From positions 1-12,930 of the forward strand of contig DHTG01000068.1 of the NCBI GenBank assembly GCA_002411545.1: a stretch of DNA of 12,930 nt, in the 5' to 3' direction. The translations under genes and the position numbers were made by a program. This document shows, in pieces, positions 5,974 to 12,930 of the stretch. The number at the start of each line of letters is the position of its first letter. Position 1 is the stretch's first letter. Source of the DNA: Bacteroidales bacterium UBA5266. Its GTDB lineage: Bacteria; Bacteroidota; Bacteroidia; Bacteroidales; WCHB1-69. Under the pieces are notes generated by a model. The model worked only from the letters and a program-made list of their open reading frames with translations. It did no database searches and was not told the DNA's origin.

Positions 5974-8127
5974 ATGACAGATTTTTTTGAATTATTCGCT
6001 CGGTCTTTTCAACGTCCCTTAACAAATCCTGTCTTAATTTTTTCGTTGATATTATTCATTATTTTACTTTCCCCCATTGTTTTACGTAAATTTCGCATTC
6101 CCGGTATTATAGGATTGATATTGTCGGGTGTTCTCATCGGGCCTTTCGGTTTTGGTTTGCTGGAAAATGATTCGTCGATTAAGCTTTTTTCTACCATAGG
6201 TTTGTTGTATATTATGTTTTTAGCCGGACTGGATTTAGATATGAATCAATTTAAATCGACAGGTAACAAGAGTCTTATTTTCGGTTTATTTACGTTTATT
6301 CTGCCGCTTAGCATCGGATTTCCGGTTTGTTATTATGTGTTGGGTTTCGATTTTATGGCCAGTTTCTTAACGGCCAGTATGTTCGCTACCCATACTTTGG
6401 TAGCATATCCTATTGTCAGTAAATTCGGCATCGTAAAGAATCAAGCCGTTGCAATCACGGTAGGGGGTACCATCTTAACCGATACTTTGGTGTTGATTAT
6501 TCTTGCCATTGTTCTTAATATTGATAAGAATGGCAGTATAAGCGATGAATTTTTTATTCGATTGATCGTTTCGTTGGTGATTTTTGTAGTTATCATGTTC
6601 TTTTTGATACCGCGAATGGTCAAATGGTTTTTTAGTAAGCTGGAAAGTGAAAAGCATTCACATTTTATCTTTGTGTTGTCTATTATGTTTTTTGCCGCTT
6701 TTTTAGCCGAAATAGCCGGATTGGAAGCTATCATCGGTTCTTTTGCCGCCGGCTTGGTTCTCAATAAGTTTATTCCGCATTCGTCTACCTTAATGAACCG
6801 TTTAGAATTTATCGGGAATGCATTGTTTATTCCCTTTTTCTTGATTTCAGTAGGGATGTTGTTGGATTTAACGGTGTTGGTAAACGGTTATATGGCTGTT
6901 ATCATTGCTTTAACATTAACGGCAGTGGCTATATCGGGCAAATGGATTGCCGCTTTATTTACCCAATGGGTGTTTCTTTTCAATGCGAAACAACGTCGTT
7001 TGATTTTCGGATTAAGCAGCTCGCATGCAGCTGCTACTTTGGCCATTATCTTAGCCGGTTATCATGCCGGTATTTTAGATGAAAATATATTAAACGGGAC
7101 CATTATTTTGATTTTAATTACGTGTATTGTCGCTTCGTTCGTAACGGAAATCGCCGCTAAACAAATCGTTTTATCTGAAAAGAATCATGAATTCGATAAA
7201 AATACACTTGGTATGGGTGCCGAACATATTCTGTTGCCGATTTCAAAATTTACCAATATTCCCGCTTTGCTTGATTTTACCATTTTAATTAAAGATCAAC
7301 ATTCTCATCATCCGATTTCAATATTGTCGGTGGTGCCGAACGATGAACAAGCTGAAAATAACATTATTAAAACTAAAAACGAATTAAATAATTATGTCAT
7401 TCAAGCTTCATCAGCCGAAGTGAATGTCGATGTGATTTCTACCATTGATTATAATATTGCCGGTGGCATTGCGCGCGTCTCTCGTGAAATATTCGCCGAT
7501 ATGATTGTATTGGGGTGGACAGAAAAAAATGTTGGAGTGATTGATAAATTTTTACTTACAAACCTTTCTAAAATTATTCGTAGTGTAGGGAAAACGATTT
7601 TTATCTGTCAAATTGAAAAGACATGGATTGAAAATAAACGCATCTTTTTGATGACACCACCCTACGCTGAAATGGAATCAGGCTTTGAACATTGGGTGCA
7701 CAAAATAATTAAATTAGCCAATGAATTAAGTCTTCCGATTGAGCATTATGGGGATATGAAAACAAATCATGCTATCAACAAATTGATGAAGAAATATATG
7801 TTACAACAAAAAATACGTTTTTCCCTTTTTACTGAATGGGACGATTTCTTGGTCTTATCACGCAATATTAACGATGAAGATTTAATTGTGTGGGTTTCTT
7901 CCCGTCAAGGATTTGTTTCCTATTCCTATTCTTATGATTTAATTAGTGATAAATTGACAAAGTATTTTAAAAACAACAATAAAATTGCCATTTATCCCGA
8001 ACAAAATCATGAACATACAGCCGAAGTCTACGGAGATATTTCAAGTGAACCCATCACCCAAAGTATTAAAACAATCGAAAAAATCGGCAAGGGAATTGGA
8101 GGAATATTTAAGAAAAAAGATTCGTGA
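5974..8127 (+). CDS. CPA2-family cation:proton antiporter with C-terminal Usp-like region
   Basis: Encodes 717 residues. The first 400 or so are an inner-membrane Na+/H+ exchanger-type domain with about 12 hydrophobic helices. Family signatures are RKFRIPGIIGLILSGVLIGP (about 40-57), FLAGLD (about 82-87), FATHTLVAYPIV (about 137-148), GGTILTD with Asp170 at the likely ion-binding helix, and SVGMLLD (about 292-298). Residues about 415-690 are cytoplasmic and look like two degenerate universal-stress-protein domains, with ADMIVLGW near 508-515 and DEDLIVWVSS near 635-643. The classical Usp glycine-rich ATP motif is not intact in the first copy. The transported ion (Na+ or K+) cannot be read from the sequence; the ion-binding site has Thr-Asp rather than Asp-Asp. 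It starts 80 nt after the protease stop, a gap in which I found only a weak hairpin. The pyrophosphatase gene follows 135 nt later on the same strand. Confidence 0.9.
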   Translation: MTDFFELFARSFQRPLTNPVLIFSLILFIILLSPIVLRKFRIPGIIGLILSGVLIGPFGFGLLENDSSIKLFSTIGLLYIMFLAGLDLDMNQFKSTGNKSLIFGLFTFILPLSIGFPVCYYVLGFDFMASFLTASMFATHTLVAYPIVSKFGIVKNQAVAITVGGTILTDTLVLIILAIVLNIDKNGSISDEFFIRLIVSLVIFVVIMFFLIPRMVKWFFSKLESEKHSHFIFVLSIMFFAAFLAEIAGLEAIIGSFAAGLVLNKFIPHSSTLMNRLEFIGNALFIPFFLISVGMLLDLTVLVNGYMAVIIALTLTAVAISGKWIAALFTQWVFLFNAKQRRLIFGLSSSHAAATLAIILAGYHAGILDENILNGTIILILITCIVASFVTEIAAKQIVLSEKNHEFDKNTLGMGAEHILLPISKFTNIPALLDFTILIKDQHSHHPISILSVVPNDEQAENNIIKTKNELNNYVIQASSAEVNVDVISTIDYNIAGGIARVSREIFADMIVLGWTEKNVGVIDKFLLTNLSKIIRSVGKTIFICQIEKTWIENKRIFLMTPPYAEMESGFEHWVHKIIKLANELSLPIEHYGDMKTNHAINKLMKKYMLQQKIRFSLFTEWDDFLVLSRNINDEDLIVWVSSRQGFVSYSYSYDLISDKLTKYFKNNNKIAIYPEQNHEHTAEVYGDISSEPITQSIKTIEKIGKGIGGIFKKKDS

Positions 8128-8233
8128 TATAAGTTTTTTATATGCAGAACTATAATATGAAGCAAATGTTTTTTTTAATTATAAGTAAACAATTATGAGC
8201 TTTATATGTTAACATCTAATATGATTCTAAAAT

Positions 8234-8241
8234 TATCTTTA
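8234..8241 (+). promoter_or_regulatory. Possible -7 element upstream of the pyrophosphatase gene
   Basis: TATCTTTA differs from TAnnTTTG at the last base and lies 21 nt before the ATG at 8263. No convincing -33 element was seen. The remainder of the 135-nt gap (8128-8262) is very A/T-rich and shows only a weak all-A/T hairpin (8127-8143). Confidence 0.3.
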
Positions 8242-8262
8242 AAATAAATAAAAATAAATCGT

Positions 8263-10470
8263 ATGACAATTCAACCCATTTTTTGGATTATACCCATCGC
8301 TTCACTATTGGCATTGGGATTTGCGTATTATTTCTTTCGACAAATGATGAAAGAAAGTGAAGGAACCGATACCATGGCTAAAATTGCTTTATATGTAAGG
8401 CAAGGAGCCATGTCGTATTTAAAACAACAATACAAAGTGGTTACCATAGTATTTATCGTATTGGCCTTACTGTTCGGATTAATGGCTTATTTCGGTTTGC
8501 AAAATCAATGGGTGCCTTTTGCTTTTCTAACCGGAGGTTTCTTTTCGGGTTTGGCCGGATTTTTCGGTATGAAAACGGCAACCTATGCATCGGCACGAAC
8601 GGCAAATGCTGCCAAAACCTCGCTCAATAAAGGCCTAAGAGTAGCTTTTCGCAGCGGGGCAGTGATGGGCTTAGTCGTAGTGGGTTTAGCACTTTTAGAC
8701 ATCTCCTTGTGGTATTTAATTTTAAATTATTTTGTAGAAGGCATTAGTGCTATTCAAAAAAACATCATGATAACAACCACTATGTTAACCTTCGGTATGG
8801 GTGCTTCCACACAAGCCCTATTTGCTCGTGTGGGAGGAGGTATTTATACCAAAGCTGCCGACGTCGGTGCCGATTTGGTGGGTAAAGTAGAAGCCGGCAT
8901 TCCCGAAGATGATCCGCGTAATCCTGCAACCATCGCCGATAATGTAGGGGATAATGTGGGTGATGTAGCCGGTATGGGTGCCGATTTGTATGAATCGTAT
9001 TGCGGTTCCATTTTAGCATCCGCTGCTTTAGGAGCTGCTTCTTATGCGGTTTTAGGCGAAGAACAACAAACCAAAGCCATGTTAGCTCCTATGTTGATAG
9101 CTGCTGTCGGGATATTTTTATCTATTATTGGTATTTTCTTAGTGAAAACGAAAGAAGGGGCAAGTATGAAAAAATTGTTGCGTTCTCTTTCCATTGGCAC
9201 CAATGTAAGTGCTTTTTTTATAATAGGTGCCAGTTTTTTAATTCTTTATTTTTTAGGAATTGAAAATTGGATAGGTTTATCGTGTTCTGTTGTGGTTGGA
9301 TTATTGGTAGGAGTTGTCATTGGACAATCTACCGAATATTATACGTCACAATCCTATAAACCGACCAAGAAAATTTCTGCCAGCGGACAAACCGGCCCTG
9401 CAACCGTGATTATTGCCGGATTGGGAACCGGTATGTTATCGGTAGCTATTCCGGTAATTGCCGTAGTTTGCGGAGTGATATTTGCTTTTCTTTTTGCTTC
9501 CGGTTTTACCATGGGAAGTTTCGATTTCACCAATCTTTCCAGTGGATTGTATGGTATAGGGATAGCTGCTGTAGGGATGTTATCCACTTTGGGAATAACT
9601 TTGGCCACAGATGCTTACGGTCCTATTGCCGATAATGCAGGCGGTAATGCCGAAATGAGCGGATTGGGACCTGAAGTACGCAAACGTACCGATGCCCTCG
9701 ATTCGTTGGGTAATACAACGGCGGCAACCGGCAAAGGTTTTGCCATAGGCTCTGCCGCTTTAACAGGTTTGGCTTTATTGGCTTCGTATATTGAAGAGGT
9801 TAAAATCGGCTTGGAACGTATCGGTACAACAACAATTGAGGTTAGCGGTCAGATGATTGAAACGGCTAAGGCTACTTTTAGTGATTTTATGGTTTATTAT
9901 GACGTGAATTTGATGAACCCAAGGGTATTGGTAGGTATGTTTATCGGTTCCATGATGGTTTTCGTTTTTTGCGGTTTAACCATGAATGCCGTAGGTAGAG
10001 CCGCTCAACGCATGGTAGAGGAAGTGCGTTGTCAGTTCCGTGAAATCAAAGGCATACTCACCGGCGAAGCTACGCCCGATTATGCTCGTTGTGTCGAAAT
10101 TTCAACCAAAGGAGCACAAAGAGAAATGATATTCCCTTCCTTATTGGCTATTATTGTTCCTGTTTTGGTCGGAGTTATTTTTGGTGTAAGTGGTGTTATG
10201 GGTTTGTTGACAGGTGGATTGAGTACCGGTTTTATCATGGCCATTTTTATGGCTAATTCCGGCGGGGCTTGGGACAATGCCAAAAAATATGTGGAAGAAG
10301 GTAATTTCGGCGGAAAGGGTAGCGAAACACACAAAGCCAATGTGGTAGGGGATACTGTAGGCGATCCGTTTAAAGATACTTCCGGCCCTTCGTTGAATAT
10401 TCTGATCAAACTGATGAGTATGGTGTCTATCGTTATGGCAGGACTAACCGCTGCATTCAGTTTGTTGTAA
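8263..10470 (+). CDS. hppA: Membrane-bound, K+-dependent ion-pumping pyrophosphatase (probable Na+ type)
   Basis: Hydrolyses cytoplasmic pyrophosphate and uses the energy to pump Na+ and/or H+ across the inner membrane. The 735 residues fit the family, with about 16 hydrophobic helices. The substrate site is complete: [20 protein letters not shown] (about 200-219), DNVGDNVGD (226-234), [19 protein letters not shown] (about 449-467) and, near the C-terminus, [18 protein letters not shown] (about 693-710). Two subfamily markers are visible. [10 protein letters not shown] has Ala487 where K+-independent enzymes have Lys, so the enzyme should need K+. Glu244 in GADLYESY sits where Na+-pumping members carry the membrane Glu (the Thermotoga-type position). 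Bacteroides enzymes that move both Na+ and H+ are known, so dual transport is possible. It lies downstream of a cation antiporter, with which it could share an Na+ cycle. A bidirectional terminator follows at 10627-10661. Confidence 0.96.
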   Translation: MTIQPIFWIIPIASLLALGFAYYFFRQMMKESEGTDTMAKIALYVRQGAMSYLKQQYKVVTIVFIVLALLFGLMAYFGLQNQWVPFAFLTGGFFSGLAGFFGMKTATYASARTANAAKTSLNKGLRVAFRSGAVMGLVVVGLALLDISLWYLILNYFVEGISAIQKNIMITTTMLTFGMGASTQALFARVGGGIYTKAADVGADLVGKVEAGIPEDDPRNPATIADNVGDNVGDVAGMGADLYESYCGSILASAALGAASYAVLGEEQQTKAMLAPMLIAAVGIFLSIIGIFLVKTKEGASMKKLLRSLSIGTNVSAFFIIGASFLILYFLGIENWIGLSCSVVVGLLVGVVIGQSTEYYTSQSYKPTKKISASGQTGPATVIIAGLGTGMLSVAIPVIAVVCGVIFAFLFASGFTMGSFDFTNLSSGLYGIGIAAVGMLSTLGITLATDAYGPIADNAGGNAEMSGLGPEVRKRTDALDSLGNTTAATGKGFAIGSAALTGLALLASYIEEVKIGLERIGTTTIEVSGQMIETAKATFSDFMVYYDVNLMNPRVLVGMFIGSMMVFVFCGLTMNAVGRAAQRMVEEVRCQFREIKGILTGEATPDYARCVEISTKGAQREMIFPSLLAIIVPVLVGVIFGVSGVMGLLTGGLSTGFIMAIFMANSGGAWDNAKKYVEEGNFGGKGSETHKANVVGDTVGDPFKDTSGPSLNILIKLMSMVSIVMAGLTAAFSLL

Positions 10471-10503
10471 ACGTCGTAGCCTTCTTTGAATACAATGTAA
10501 AAC

Positions 10504-10530
10504 TGTCATGCTGAGCGAAGCGAAGAATCT
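10504..10530. repeat. Copy of a widespread dispersed intergenic repeat
   Basis: The core CTGAGCGAAGCGAAG (10511-10525), preceded by TGTCATG and followed by AATCT, is a short sequence I recognise as a dispersed repeat between genes in Bacteroidota and some other bacteria. On the other strand it reads as CTTCGCTTCGCTCAG. It is far richer in G/C than its surroundings and contains two overlapping GCGAAG units. Only one copy is in this window, so the repeat status rests on recollection and not on internal evidence. Confidence 0.55.
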
Positions 10531-10595
10531 GTCGGATTTAATCGGACAATAGTGATTTTTGTATTATTTAGAAAAAGTGAATGCTTACAGTTTTT

Positions 10596-10619
10596 CATTA
10601 ATTCATTAATCCATTAATA
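10596..10619. repeat. Tandem 8-bp repeat, three copies
   Basis: Three direct units CATTAATT, CATTAATC and CATTAATA lie end to end, differing only at the last base. They sit between the dispersed repeat and the terminator, in non-coding DNA between two convergent genes. No function can be read from them. Confidence 0.7.
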
Positions 10620-10626
10620 TAAAATA

Positions 10627-10661
10627 AAAACGGCTATTAAGTTACCCATAATAGCCGTTTT
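10627..10661. terminator. Bidirectional intrinsic terminator between convergent genes
   Basis: A perfect 13-bp inverted repeat: AAAACGGCTATTA (10627-10639), a 9-nt loop, and TAATAGCCGTTTT (10649-10661). The stem ends in T-runs on both strands, so it can stop transcription from hppA on the plus strand and from the acyl synthetase gene (stop at 10677) on the minus strand. The whole 206-nt junction 10471-10676 contains this, the two repeats and no plausible gene. Confidence 0.87.
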
Positions 10662-10676
10662 GAGTATGGAGTATTT

Positions 10677-12930
10677 TTATTTTCCTTTGTTTAGATGTCG
10701 GTTCAATCTGCTTGCAATGAGTTCTTTTACTCTATCTTTCAAAGATTGAAATGTTTCGTCTGAATGAGGATAAACAGGCTGTAAGAATTCAACGGTAACC
10801 GGTGTGAAATAACGGGGGAGTTTAACTTTACGGTAAGTGGCTTGATCGGAACCGTAAATAACCACGGGGACTACGGGGATGTTTAAGACGGTACTTAGGA
10901 TGGCAAAGGTTTCTTTAAAATCTTTGATGCCGTTTTTCGAGCGGGTACCTTCGGGGAAAATAATCACATTCTTCCCTTCTTGCAGTACATAGGATAGCTT
11001 TTGCATGGTTTCGCGCACGTTTTTATTGATATCCATTAATATAACATTGTTTTTTCGTGCCATAAACTGCATGATACCACTTCGCCAGTGTTTTTCCTTA
11101 GCAAAGAAATAGGTCTTACCGTAGAGTTTCCGTTTCATCATTGAGGTGATGAACAGTCCGTCTAAAGCACTTTGATGATTGGCTACGAGGATGCAGGGCT
11201 CTTGGGGTATGTTTTTGATGCCTTTGCTTCGGAAACGATACAACATATTGAAAACAATCTTCGATAAATTGTTTAAGCCGGAGTGGGTGAGGCCGGATTG
11301 AGGAATAGAGAAAGCCGCTGTTTTTGCCTGTAAGATTTCTTTCCATGATACGGATTTACCGTGCTGCATGGTGGCTTTGGAGTCAATAATGTGTTGACTT
11401 AATTTATTCAAGGTATTCAACTGGTTTAAATCCTCTTCGTTGAAGTTTATGCCAAAAGTATTTTCGATAAAGGCCAGCAAGGACACACGGGTCAGGGAAT
11501 CCATCGCCAAATGTATCTCGAAATGATCGTTTTCGCCGGCACGGTAGCCGGTTTCTTTGTCGATAAATGTTTTTAAAAGCTTATATTCTTCGCTATAGTT
11601 TTTGGTTTCATTGTTTTGTTGTTGTACAACATTGCTTGCAACCAAGTCTTTCAATTTAAATCGTTGGATTTTGCCCAAACGGGTTTTGGGTAGTTCTTCA
11701 GCGATGATATGAAAACGTTTGATGCGTTTATAGGGTGAAATTTCGTTGTTGAAATCAAGCACGGCCTGTTGGATGAGTTGCGGTAATTCTTCGATGGATT
11801 TTGCACGCACTTGGTCCATTTCGGGATAAATAAGTGCTTGTAAAATACCTTCTTCCATAAACACACCCACTTCTTTGATATAAGGAGAGTTTTTTACGAT
11901 AGCCGATTCCAATTCGTCGGGATTGATGTTTTTGCCGTTGGAGGTAACAATAATGTCTTTCAATCGGCCGGTGAGTTTAATGCCGTATGGGTCAATAAGA
12001 CCGACGTCGCCGGTATGCAGCCAACCGTTTTTAAGGATGGCAGCCGTTTCTTCCGGGCGATTGTAATAGCCTTGCATGACGTTAGGTCCTTTCACGCAGA
12101 TTTCGCCATCTTCGGTTTTGAGTTCAATGCCGCTAAGGGGTAACCCGGCATAACCGATTTTCCATTTGCCAGGATGAGTAAAGCTAATCATGGGGGAGGT
12201 CTCGGTCATTCCGTATCCTTCCAATACATAAAAACCTAATGTTTTAAACACTTTGGCGACTTCTTTCGGGAGTGCCGCACCGCCACTGACCAAATAATCG
12301 AGATGGCCGCCAAATTTTTGATGGACACTTTTAAAGATAAATGTCGAAAATTTACGGCTTTGAAGTGAATAGGCTATTTTATAGATGGTCTTCGTGATGA
12401 AATGTGCATTTATCTTTTCAACTACACCTTTAGCCAGGGTTTCATACAAACGAGGAACACCGATAATCAGGTTGATTTTACCTTCGTTGAGTGTGCGTAA
12501 TATGGATTCGGCATTCAAGCCTTCGGCTATATATACGGTTCCACCACTGTATAAGGGAGCTATCAAAGAACCCAATAAAGGGAAAATGTGGTGTAGGGGA
12601 AGCAATATCATTGTATTACGATCTTTGGTGATGATAGGCACTTCGTCGCAAACGGCTTGAATGTTAAACAAAATGTTTTCATAGGATAACATCACTCCTT
12701 TGGATGAACCGGTTGTGCCCGAAGTGTAAATGATGAGTGCTGTTTGTTGTGTATCGCTGGGTACAAAGTCGACAACGGGTGCCGTATCGACAGATCGACA
12801 ATCTATATCCGAAGGACTCAATAGGGTAGTGCAAGTACCTGATTCGGTTAAGACCGATTCGACAAATGCTCGTTTGGCTTCGGTTGTAAATATGATATCC
12901 GGTTTACAATCGTTTAAAATATAGTTTATT
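10677..12930 (-). CDS. Fused acyl-CoA/acyl-ACP synthetase, acyl-carrier domain and PlsC acyltransferase (N-terminus beyond window)
   Basis: About 750 residues are visible; the frame stays open to the right edge, so the true start lies outside. The edge segment INYILNDCKPDIIFTTEAK already resembles the AMP-binding fold. Domain 1 is a fatty-acid-activating AMP-binding enzyme: phosphate loop YTSGTTGSSKG (about 12728-12696), GYGMTETSP (about 12218-12192), HTGD and GRLKDIIVTSNGKNI, and the C-terminal catalytic Lys in TRLGKIQRF (codon 11672-11670). Domain 2 (about 11594-11388) is a carrier-protein-like segment with AMDSLTR, the Ser at 11498-11496 matching the phosphopantetheine site. Domain 3 (about 11294-10677) is a PlsC acyltransferase with NHQSALD (His codon 11177-11175) and FPEGTR (10958-10941). 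The likely role is activation of free fatty acid and its transfer to a lysophospholipid at the inner membrane, similar in logic to E. coli Aas but with the two enzyme domains in reverse order. Whether CoA, ACP or the internal carrier is the acceptor is not known. Confidence 0.92.
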   Translation of the reverse strand, partial: INYILNDCKPDIIFTTEAKRAFVESVLTESGTCTTLLSPSDIDCRSVDTAPVVDFVPSDTQQTALIIYTSGTTGSSKGVMLSYENILFNIQAVCDEVPIITKDRNTMILLPLHHIFPLLGSLIAPLYSGGTVYIAEGLNAESILRTLNEGKINLIIGVPRLYETLAKGVVEKINAHFITKTIYKIAYSLQSRKFSTFIFKSVHQKFGGHLDYLVSGGAALPKEVAKVFKTLGFYVLEGYGMTETSPMISFTHPGKWKIGYAGLPLSGIELKTEDGEICVKGPNVMQGYYNRPEETAAILKNGWLHTGDVGLIDPYGIKLTGRLKDIIVTSNGKNINPDELESAIVKNSPYIKEVGVFMEEGILQALIYPEMDQVRAKSIEELPQLIQQAVLDFNNEISPYKRIKRFHIIAEELPKTRLGKIQRFKLKDLVASNVVQQQNNETKNYSEEYKLLKTFIDKETGYRAGENDHFEIHLAMDSLTRVSLLAFIENTFGINFNEEDLNQLNTLNKLSQHIIDSKATMQHGKSVSWKEILQAKTAAFSIPQSGLTHSGLNNLSKIVFNMLYRFRSKGIKNIPQEPCILVANHQSALDGLFITSMMKRKLYGKTYFFAKEKHWRSGIMQFMARKNNVILMDINKNVRETMQKLSYVLQEGKNVIIFPEGTRSKNGIKDFKETFAILSTVLNIPVVPVVIYGSDQATYRKVKLPRYFTPVTVEFLQPVYPHSDETFQSLKDRVKELIASRLNRHLNKGK

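Noticed and set aside
8142..8198. 18-codon open frame between the antiporter and pyrophosphatase genes
   Set aside because: Very short, A/T-driven sequence with no conserved features; expected by chance.
10509..10553. 14-codon frame (MLSEAKNLSDLIGQ) within the dispersed repeat
   Set aside because: This is a familiar by-product of the repeat sequence and not evidence of a gene.
10677..12821. Start of the acyl synthetase at the TTG codon at 12821
   Set aside because: The frame continues open to the window edge with AMP-binding-like sequence, so this codon is an internal Leu and the gene is truncated by the window.
1..12930. tRNA, rRNA, CRISPR arrays, insertion sequences, phage genes or a defence system
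   Set aside because: I looked for these by eye and saw no cloverleaf sequence, regularly spaced repeats, transposase or nuclease motifs; apart from short intergenic gaps the window is filled by the genes listed.

Overview
The window is ordinary-looking chromosomal DNA from a member of the Bacteroidota, most likely an anaerobic Bacteroidales relative. The evidence is as follows. Protein content and style fit this phylum: ArgS, a YggS-type PLP protein, a subtilase with the long Bacteroidota-type N-terminal prodomain, a K+-dependent Na+-type membrane pyrophosphatase and short lipoproteins. Start codons are preceded by A/T-rich stretches rather than Shine-Dalgarno sequences. Two intergenic regions carry the Bacteroidota -7 element TAnnTTTG. 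I cannot name genus or species from the sequence alone.

Layout from left to right. Positions 1-2962 form a minus-strand, probably co-transcribed unit: yggS (2282-2962), then argS (487-2277) after a 4-nt gap, then a small three-helix membrane protein (start at 448, running off the left edge). A 243-nt divergent intergenic region (2963-3205) holds a TAnnTTTG promoter element for each direction. On the plus strand follow a 79-residue cysteine-rich lipoprotein (3206-3445), a strong 16-bp-stem terminator (3454-3490), and, only 15 nt after the terminator, a 795-residue subtilisin-like protease with a C-terminal outer-membrane beta-barrel-like region (3506-5893). Next are a CPA2-type cation:proton antiporter with a C-terminal Usp-like region (5974-8127) and a membrane-bound pyrophosphatase (8263-10470). 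The right end is a convergent minus-strand gene (10677 to beyond 12930) encoding a fused AMP-binding acyl synthetase, acyl-carrier domain and PlsC acyltransferase. The convergent junction (10471-10676) contains a familiar dispersed repeat, a small tandem repeat and a bidirectional terminator.

How the genes relate. The antiporter and the Na+-type pyrophosphatase both act on monovalent cation gradients of the inner membrane and lie in tandem, so a shared role in Na+/H+ energetics is plausible, though each may have its own promoter. The acyl synthetase/ACP/PlsC fusion would activate a free fatty acid, hold it on its own carrier domain and pass it to a lysophospholipid. The protease is an envelope protein predicted to be tethered by its own barrel. 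No RNA genes, insertion sequences, CRISPR arrays or phage genes were seen. The points most worth checking are the protease-barrel architecture, the three-domain lipid enzyme and the terminator placed directly before the protease gene.
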